DNA from: Elmis aenea
Taxonomy: Eukaryota; Arthropoda; Insecta; Coleoptera; Elmidae
Assembly: GCA_947652605.1 (NCBI GenBank)
Contig: OX393577.1
Location: forward strand, 8,804,868 to 8,868,867
Direction: 5' to 3'
Length of the DNA: 64,000 nucleotides
Part shown: positions 56,522 through 64,000 of the stretch, piece after piece
Layout: the number at the start of each line of letters is the position of its first letter
Numbering within the stretch: the first letter of the stretch is position 1
Translations under genes and position numbers: made by a program
The notes under the pieces: model-generated
Seen by the model: the letters and a program-made list of their open reading frames with translations, nothing else
What the model was told of the DNA's origin: nothing
The model's database searches: none

Positions 56522-58537
56522 ACAATTATCTTGGTACCTAACTATATATTTTTAAACTATATGGAAACAATTTTAATAACGGTGTAGAAATATACGTGGG
56601 ATATGCGGATTTAACTCTCAATTTTAACCAACTTTTCAAATTTTAATGTCATCAAATCCTGGGAATGAAATTTAAAATGTAACAATATAGAGTTTTTGTG
56701 GGTCCATTTAAATTAATTATGTTATTCTAGAAATTATCCCCTAAATTTCGTTGAATATTTGATACAAACACCGCATTTTTTTTCTTAATTCGTCTCACAT
56801 TAAGCATGGGAAATGCTATGAAATCTGGGATCATATGTTAAGCACATGTTTCTACACATGTTCATCTTAGGGTGCCTTGATTGATGACGTCACTGACCCG
56901 TGGCCAACTAATATTACTTTTGTAATTAATCGTTACCGTCAAAATTAAAAATTTTGCACTTTTGACGTGCCTATGTTGCTGATATATTATCTTTAAAAAT
57001 AATTTTTTTGTGTCAAAAAATGCCATGAAATAATCTTAAAACTTTTTTTTTCAAATCATCAAATTAGAAACATGTTTAAGATTAAAGTTGTAGTTTTTGT
57101 TTACCTAAAAATTAATATAAAATACTAGATCTTTTTTGATTAGGAACTTTTAAGATTAAAAAGTTTTTAAAACTATTTTAAATATTTTTGCAGAATTTTA
57201 GTGAACACTTTTAAAACATGTTCCCATGCTATTAATTAATTTTTTAACTGCACACCGTTCTTAAAAAAATTGCAACAAACATTCTATTAACCGCAAACAA
57301 TCCGTTAACGTATCGGTATTTTTGTAAATCACATTTACAACCGAGATAAATAATTTTATATCGGAGACAGTGAAATTTATTTACGTCGGCCCGAGATTGC
57401 GATACCATACATCGGTCTAATTCAATTAAATTAAGGATTAAGACAGATCTGGTTTGTTTAATTGCTGGTAATTTGTTAAATTTGCAAATTAGAGGACCGG
57501 TTATAGAGACAGGAAACCACAATAAGGTGGCAGATTTTTCTGCAGTCGTACTGTTTTTACTTTGGACTCAAGTTTCCTTAAAAGAGCATACAAGATCGTT
57601 GTGTTAATATGAAATGAACAATGGTCGTACGCTTTACAATGCTGATATATCCGGTTTAGACTTCGCCTTATTTATAGCTTCGGTTTTTTTTTAAGAAAAA
57701 GAATTTATCAATAAGTAATGAGATCGGAGTAAACCTATATTGTGGCTATTTTATGACCACATACATTTGTTGTTTTTCAAAGCATTCTGAATGCAGCAAC
57801 AATAACGTTATCACACGATTGGAATACAAGTGATACTGGTTGCTGTATATAAAAAAAAGTATGTAGTGAAAATTTGTAACGTATTGATGGGGATAAATAT
57901 TGGTTTAATCCTGATAATAAATAAGCTGGTGTGGCCGCCAAATAACTTTATCGAAAACATATTTTTGTTTGTGTCTTTGTGTGTATAAAAAGTCTAAAGA
58001 ACCGCTTAAGGCATTCTTATTATACACACTTTTGTAAATGACGTTTCATGCGAGTGTTTACTACATATTATGTACAAACAATCACAACATCCTTAAAAAA
58101 TATGCAAGCTTAAAAAACAAATCATAACTTCTTTCATTAAAGTTGAAGGCAGCTGTAATAAACGGCATTACGTTAAAAAAATTTTTTTTACGTAATTAAA
58201 CTTTTAAAAAACTATAGGAGCAGTTTTTGTTTAAAATTACCTACAAATTTTAAATGTGCAAAATTTTTGAAATCTTCCGCAATTTTAAATTTTGCAAAGA
58301 AATTTTGTATGGATTTATTGTAGACCCCACTTGAGACTACATTTCTACGCAAACAAAATATTTTTATCCGTTCTCGTTTTTCATAATTTTGGATTATCGT
58401 AAAAACGTCATATTAGTTATTTTTTGAAACTTCAAATAAACTCTCAGGTTTTGTAATATACTTCTGGCTCTATCGATTATAAATTTTAAAAAATGTACAA
58501 TTTTAACGTCTGGCACATACACACACACACGGACGTC
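56522..58537. other. A+T-rich stretch, nothing recognised
   Basis: A TGACGTCA palindrome occurs at 56885-56892. A 92-codon minus-strand frame (57522-57244) has no known similarity. A short CA run lies at 58519-58530 next to a hAT-like terminus. Confidence 0.45.
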
Positions 58538-59430
58538 CAGGGCCGTTCACAGAAAATTCGGGCCCCGGGGAAGCAATAGACAACGAGCTCCCCTTTTTTC
58601 TAAGAAAGGTATAAATTTAAAACTCGTTTTTTGATGTGCAGGGTGGTGCACATAGAAGAGCCACTATTGAGATCTCGTAAATGATAAGAGCTACAAAGAA
58701 GTTAAAATTAGACAAATTGACAAATATTAAAACAAGTGAATGCTTTCATTTTACCGTGCCATGGATTTTTTTTGAAACAGTAAAGCATCACTGAATAGGT
58801 CTCAGAAAAGGTAACAATTCGTCTAATTTAAACTTCTTTGTAGCTCTTACCGTTTACGAGATCCCAATAGTGGCCTGCACTTCTATGTGGACCATTCTGT
58901 AGACTATGTAATTCTGTATAAAAAATACGAAAAAAAAATACAAAGAAAAATGTTTAATATAATATAATAACCCAAGTATCTAGAGTTCTTCGGCTTTGGG
59001 TACTTCTTTTTTCTCTTTTAACTTCTGGGATCCTGACTTTAGGATGATAATGGTTTACCTTAATTTTACATAAATTTAATTTAATTTCATATTCGTTTAT
59101 AATAATAATAATGATAATCTATAATTAAAGAAAATTATATAATATTCCATTGCACATAAATAATAGTGATTAAGATAATAAGCAATGTAATCAGGGCCCC
59201 CTCGAGGGTATGTGCCTTTTCCGGTGTTGTCATCAATATTTACTAACCAACAAAACCTTTTCATATACATTTTTTTACAAAATAAAAATTATCGCATAAT
59301 TCTTTCAATTTTTATTTTCAATTGTGGTAATTAATCATTTTATTTTTTCTTTATAAACAAAACATTGTGTATTAGCTCAATTCCGGGCCCCTTTGCAACA
59401 CCGGGCCCCGGGAATTATTCCCGTCTCCCC
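58538..59430. mobile_element. probable hAT-like element with nested family C2 copy
   Basis: CAGGGCCGTTCACAG at 58538 followed by GGGCCCCGGGG resembles a hAT-like left end. The G+C-rich block at 59383-59430 (GGGCCCC, CCGGGCCCCGGGAATTATTC) is a degenerate mirror. Another CAGGGCCCCCTCGAGGG block lies at 59190. No target duplication was confirmed and the right boundary is approximate. It is non-coding. Confidence 0.45.
58637..58901. mobile_element. family C2 element, small complete copy
   Basis: GCAGGGTGGTGCACATAGAA at the left and TTCTATGTGGACCATTCTGT at the right are mirror images. Inverted blocks ATTGAGATCTCGTAAATGAT/ACGAGATCCCAATAG and AGCTACAAAGAAGTTAAA/TTTAAACTTCTTTGTAGCT leave a loop of about 90 bp. 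At 265 bp this is the most compact member and shows the uninterrupted state of the element at 38740-40254. Confidence 0.8.
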
Positions 59431-59977
59431 CCCGTGTGATAGACGAAAGTAAAAATAGCTTATGTTACTGAAAATCTGAAGTTGTGAAATAGCATTAAGC
59501 AACTACTGTAATTACTTAGTTACAACGAATATTTGCCCGTATACGTACAATACTTACTTATTTAAATAATATTCGCTGATTGATCAGCAGAAGTGCTCGT
59601 TTCAAAAAGGTTTTAATTTACTCGAAATAATTTCCTGTTTATAGCAATTATCATTTTCCCAAGTCATTATGTCGCACAAGAATCAATTATTGTTGAAGCG
59701 TTATCATGTCGTATTGATGATAATGACTTATTATTATCATTAATCAAACCGAGATTTAATTTTAAGTGCAAATATTATAATAATTAGTCAGGTGGGTGTA
59801 TGTCATTTATATTTTATCATGAACGTAATAATTTATTTTGCTAATTATTCTAGACGCCAGTGGTAATATTTTACGTGATATTAACTTGATGAAAATAATT
59901 GTGTCTGGGTAAATTTATTTAATGTCCAAACCTGAAATTCTGCAAGTTTAAAAGAATTAACACTTAGATATATCAGA
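59431..59977. other. A+T-rich stretch, nothing recognised
   Basis: No gene or repeat evidence was recognised. Confidence 0.5.
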
Positions 59978-60038
59978 AATTACAAACCAAATTTAAATAC
60001 GAAGAATATCTCGGTTACCGTAATACCGCGAAAATCTG

Positions 60039-61238
60039 CAGCTGTATTCTGTAACTTTGGATTTAACGGAAATGCAAGTTCATTACCACCTTGTTAATAT
60101 AATAGCACCTACTTCTACGAAAAGCGATTCTCTAACCCCCCCGGTGGTAACTCACAGCGGTTTTACCCAAGTTAAAGTTGGGTATCTACTAATTTAGGAA
60201 AGTTAGTACAGAAAATCCTACTGCGCACGTACACAAGTGAAATGTGCTTAACACGTATTAGTTTAAAAATTACCGCTATGTAACTTTGTGCACTCTCTTA
60301 CGTTAAAGAATTTATGGTATTTTTTTAAAGTTTTGACACGCTTTGTTCCTATTTTTATATTACCCAACGATTTTGTAAAGCTTTCTTATCTTATAGTTTG
60401 TTTACTGAATTAATTTTGTTTCGATAGTCAGTATTTTGAATGGGTATTTTTAAGTTGGGGCCAGTGGTATGGTATATAAAGTAATTCTATTTTGTTCAGT
60501 TAATTGCATTATGTACTTTACAAACAAATATACAATGTAATTTATATATTAAGCTGGACTGTGACATTAAAATTGGTGAATAATACACAAAGATATGACT
60601 AAACTTTATTTTCATATAATTTTGTGCATCTCGCAAGTTACGTTTGCATATTTTTTAATTTTGCGTTTATCCTTTTTTTCGTTCCACCTTAAAATATGTA
60701 TTAGATGGGCCATCGTTCGAAAGAATGCAAAACTACCAAAATACTGTCATGCGAATAATATACATTAGTTTACATGAGGTATTTATTTACTTGTTGAATG
60801 AACACAATATAATATTACGGATTTAAATATGTTGTAACAAAATTAGTAGCAGTTTGTAAAATAAAAGATTCACTGTACTGACCAAAGCGCTATTTCGTCG
60901 CTTCGTTCCTAAATTTACTAATATCCAGCACTTTTAATTATTGGTAAGAATAGTTTATTTTTTAATTTAACACAAATACAAAACTCCAAAAATTTACTTA
61001 AAATATAAAATTTTACCCCAATCATTAAATGTTATTGAGTAATCAATTCGAAATGACAGGGTTTTAGCCTTAAACGCGCCTGTCGAGTCAGTATTTACGT
61101 GAATTACGTTAAGCATTTACGGTTAGAGTTCATCCTTGGTATTCAGTAAAAACGGAATATCAACTACGCGAATTTGGGACTCGCTAGCAACGTGTGGTGC
61201 TTACACTGGTGTTTAAAAGTTACGGAATAAGGGTGCTG
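60039..61238. mobile_element. unclassified insertion in family F left arm
   Basis: Removing this 1.2 kb segment restores the family F arm between AAAATCTG and ATGTCTCTTGG. Its ends are weak mirrors: CAGCTGTATTCTGTAACTTT at the left and AAAGTTACGGAATAAGGGTG then CTG at the right. No protein was recognised inside. The class is unknown. Confidence 0.5.
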
Positions 61239-61697
61239 ATGTCTCTTGGTTTAATTTTTTGAGGTTAACACGCCTGTTATCAAATTTTTTATATCACTTT
61301 CTAATTTGGCACCAAGGACGAAAAATGGTATTTCAACGTTTTTGAAAATTTACTTTATTTATAATAATAGAGCTAAATGTTATGTAGATATTTTATGAAC
61401 ATTTTTAAGCTTAATTTTAAAACAAATATAGTTTTTAACGACCTCGATTTCTGAGAAACTTATTTAGTAAACTTTTTTACTGTGGCCATGATTTTATATA
61501 AAAGAGCGTTTTTTCGCTTTTTAAAAATACATAGTTTTGCAAAAACTAACCGAGATTTGGCTAGTTCTGGGTAAATTTTTCCATGATTTTACGTAATCAC
61601 AAACAATTTTTGCCATTATTAAACAGTTAAACGCATATCCAAGTAAATTTTTAAACGTATTTTGTATTTTATAACTGTTTCTTGTGACGTTGTGAAC

Positions 61698-61811
61698 ATG
61701 GCTAAATTAAAACACTTTAAAAAGTTTAATATCTTAGAAGTTAACATTGCAAGTGGTAAAAAGGTAACGGCTGCTGCAGAATTTACTTGGAAATTATATT
61801 TAGTTGTTTAA
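61698..61811 (+). pseudogene. short frame in family F centre, possible transposase start
   Basis: Thirty-seven codons read MAKLKHFKKFNILEVNIASG, KKVTAAAEFTWKLYLVV and stop. The single-copy centre of a foldback is where families A and E keep a transposase amino-terminus, and 'GKKVTAAAEF' looks like the first helix of a helix-turn-helix. The similarity is not specific enough to name a domain. The equivalent centre of family F copy 1 is not recognisable. Confidence 0.3.
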
Positions 61812-62295
61812 TAACTGCAAACATAATTTTTTTACGAAATCATGGCAATGTCAGATAATAAAATTTTCACAAAATTTGCCTTGGTTATGTTTTGCAACTA
61901 ATATATTAAATTATTTAATTTTGAAAAGCTAAATAAGATGCTCTTTTATTTAAAGTCATGGCCTACCGAAATTTCCATTAAAAAAAAGTTTGCTTCGTAT
62001 CACCAAAGTCATCGTTGCTAAAAAAAATGTTTTTAAATTAAGCGAAAAATTGTTTAAAAACCTGTAGAACATTGAGTTCTATTTTTATCAACACAGAACT
62101 TACAGTAAAGTTTCAAAACAAAAAATGTTATTTTTCGTTTGTAATGTCAAAATGAAAAGTGGTATAAAAAATCTGGTAACAGAAGCGTGTTTATCTCGAA
62201 AAAATAATCCCAGAAACTGATACTGATTCGCTAACTACTACGGTAATTGGAGATAACGTGTAAATCGTAAAACATTGGAATTTGGTCCACCCTGT

Positions 62296-63400
62296 ACATT
62301 TTTATGTTACACACTTTTAGAAAATTACCTGTTTCACGCAGTATTCATTTTCAAATCGCAGAATTTTTATTTAGTTCGGATGTACCTGTAAAACGTAAAG
62401 GTTGAGGAAAAAAAACAAAATAATAGACTGAGAATTATTTATTCATTAATAGGAATCTGCTACCAATTGTTATGTACCCATAATCTTGAGGTAGCGCTAA
62501 CATTTATTAATAAAAAGACTTTTGAGTTCAAAATTTAAAAAATGTACAATATACATTAGTACAGTCTTGCAAAAAACGTGTTTTTCTACATTGTTATTAC
62601 ATAAAACGAAAAGTGCAATATTTTTTGCAAAACGTTTCAGTTTCTCTATCGACGTGCACCATTTTGAATTAAATTTTAAATTGTAAAAACTTGTTTGGCG
62701 GTGTAGGAAGACAATAACTTTGTCTGTATTTCTTATCTCTCTCGTTTTCTTTGTTTATCTTGCATCTTTCTTTATCAAATTCTGATCAAGAATCCAAAGC
62801 GATTGGTTACTAAGAACGCTATAATTCTTTTGTTCGAAATTTTTAAAAAGGAAGACAAACCGAACAAAAATCAAGTAGCCATTGTTATAACAAGTTATAA
62901 ATATATCACTGTGCCATGTTTTTTTAATATGTGCTCTTATTATTAAAACTATTTCTTATAGGAACAATGTAAAATTAAGTGGCTTCAGTCAGATTTCAAT
63001 TATATTGTTAGTTTTTGTCGTAATTTTGATTGCAATGGACTGCCGAAAATTTAAACGATCACACCAGGGCACTGAATTTTAACTGAAAATCGTAAACCAT
63101 TAAAATTTTGCACTTTGAAAATAGGAAATGTGCCCTTACGCCGAATTACTTTAAAATTTACAATAATAAGTACATACCACTTTCTAAAAATAAATTATTA
63201 ACTGGTAAATTCACCTTAAATTAATTTATATTAGCAGTAGTATTTTATTAATAACAAATAGTTCAAATGCCTTCCACATGCAATCGATTTTTGACGGTTA
63301 CTTGCAAATGCAAAAGACATTTATTGTGTTAACTACTAAATTCGTTGGAAATTTGGATGTGTTAAAAGGTTGCAATATGTTATATAAGCTTACGCATTGT
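62296..63400. other. A+T-rich stretch, nothing recognised
   Basis: No gene evidence. A solitary ACAGGGTGTCCC terminus at 63401-63412 marks its right limit and has no visible partner. Confidence 0.5.
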
Positions 63401-63506
63401 ACAGGGTGTCCCATAAGGTATGCCTTTGCTAATTTTTGCAAAAAACGAATTTTTAGGACGTAAATAAAACGTTACTAACGATTAAATTTTTTTATGTCTC
63501 TTCTCA

Positions 63507-64000
63507 TATACAGGGTGCCCCAGTTATAGTGAACACTGAACAGCATGAGGATCTCGTAAACTGTGAGAGATACAGAGTTGGTTAAATGTTAAACGGGTCA
63601 AAATGATCTATGATTTAAGAGAAACCGTTCTATGAAAAAAATCCTTAAAAAATTAATAGTTTTTGTGCTATTGACAAAAAACGAAACACATCAGATTTTT
63701 GATTTTTGCTTATAACGTGCTTATTTTAACTCACAAAATATTTATGAACATTAGCAAAGCAGTTTTTTACATAGATTTGCAATTTGTCAACAACTTTTAC
63801 CTATCTTCATTTGTTTTTGTTATTTTAACATCAGCCGTATTTAAAATAAGAAAGTTGAAGTTTAAAAAAATTCAAAAACAAATGAAGTTGTTGACAAATT
63901 TCAAATCTACGCAAAAAGGTGCCCCAATAATGTCGAAAAATATTTTAAGTGTGATTTCAAATAAGCAAGTTATAAGCAAAAATTAAAAACCTGATGTGTT
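63507..64000. mobile_element. foldback element running off the window
   Basis: TATACAGGGTGCCCCAGTTA at 63507 is a foldback tip. Inside, AACACATCAGATTTTTGATT near 63686 pairs with AAAAACCTGATGTGTT at the window end, and AATTTGTCAACAACTT (63781) with AAGTTGTTGACAAATT (63885-63900), around a loop centred near 63847. By symmetry the right tip should fall roughly 180 bp beyond the window. No protein was recognised in the loop. Confidence 0.8.

Larger units (their letters stand above)
59978..62295 (+). mobile_element. foldback family F, copy 2, with internal insertion
   Basis: The left tip is degenerate (ACAAACCAAATTTAAATACG). The right tip ATTTGGTCCACCCTGT ends at 62295. Arm blocks shared with 45528-47779 include TCTCGGTTACCGTAAT, AATTTGGCACCAAGGACGAA and TCAACGTTTTTGAAAATTTA. 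An insertion of about 1.2 kb splits the left arm at 60039. The centre near 61690-61810 holds a short open frame. Confidence 0.78.

Noticed and set aside
1..64000. LTR retrotransposons or endogenous viral sequence
   Set aside because: No long direct terminal repeats, protease/integrase signatures, envelope-like frames or viral polymerase motifs were recognised; all reverse transcriptase motifs seen belong to non-LTR elements.
1..64000. tRNA, rRNA, riboswitch or bacterial terminator signals
   Set aside because: No stretch could be folded by eye into a tRNA with the expected box sequences, and the other classes do not fit the insect character of the sequence.

Overview
The window looks like arthropod, almost certainly insect, DNA. 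It is very A+T-rich. It carries degraded mariner, hAT-like and non-LTR retrotransposon copies in many states of decay, and I see no operons, bacterial genes, tRNA or rRNA genes. The element mix would suit a beetle, but that is a guess. No complete host gene is visible. Two very short stretches (3344-3421 and 11478-11521) look like possible first coding exons because each pairs a well-placed ATG with a good splice donor. Everything else supportable is mobile DNA, tandem repeat or unannotated A+T-rich sequence.

Layout. 0-9 kb: a mariner with terminal repeats, then antisense LINE 3' ends and a second, internally deleted mariner. 8.9-9.7 kb: a dispersed repeat ('X') with a short conserved reading frame and an inverted second copy at 42.4-43.3 kb. 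10.4-12.4 kb: two hAT-like MITEs whose flanks are swapped, as if they bound one composite insertion. 13.7-15.1 kb: a foldback element split by a LINE with a target-site duplication. 16.6-21.4 kb: more LINE fragments, a TAA-flanked MITE and a 327-339 bp tandem repeat. 22.8-24.9, 26.3-27.8, 32.7-35.1, 38.4-40.5, 45.5-47.8, 55.0-56.5 and 60.0-62.3 kb: foldback elements with ACAGGGTG termini, often nested several layers deep. 36.6-37.9 kb: the best LINE reverse transcriptase. 45.8-47.0 kb: a nearly intact mariner inside a Helitron-like end. 48.4-49.5 kb: a 112 bp tandem repeat broken by two MITEs.

The main result is about the ACAGGGTG foldbacks. They begin and end in TATACAGGGTG and have arms of up to about 700 bp. 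The single-copy centres of three copies (two families) encode the amino-terminal helix-turn-helix of a transposase of the type I recognise as DUF4817. The motif reads YPEKRQRRMRNY at 27.1 kb, a matching form sits at 55.7 kb, and YLQRFMERRQPRKTFFSLL is at 34.0 kb. A separate antisense fragment at 44.4-44.8 kb preserves the DDE carboxy-terminus of the same protein type (PPRSPDL, GYLKQRVFVNKPRTL). I therefore infer that the foldbacks are non-autonomous derivatives in which two 5' ends of a DUF4817/DDE transposon are joined tail to tail. All family assignments were made by eye without database searches.
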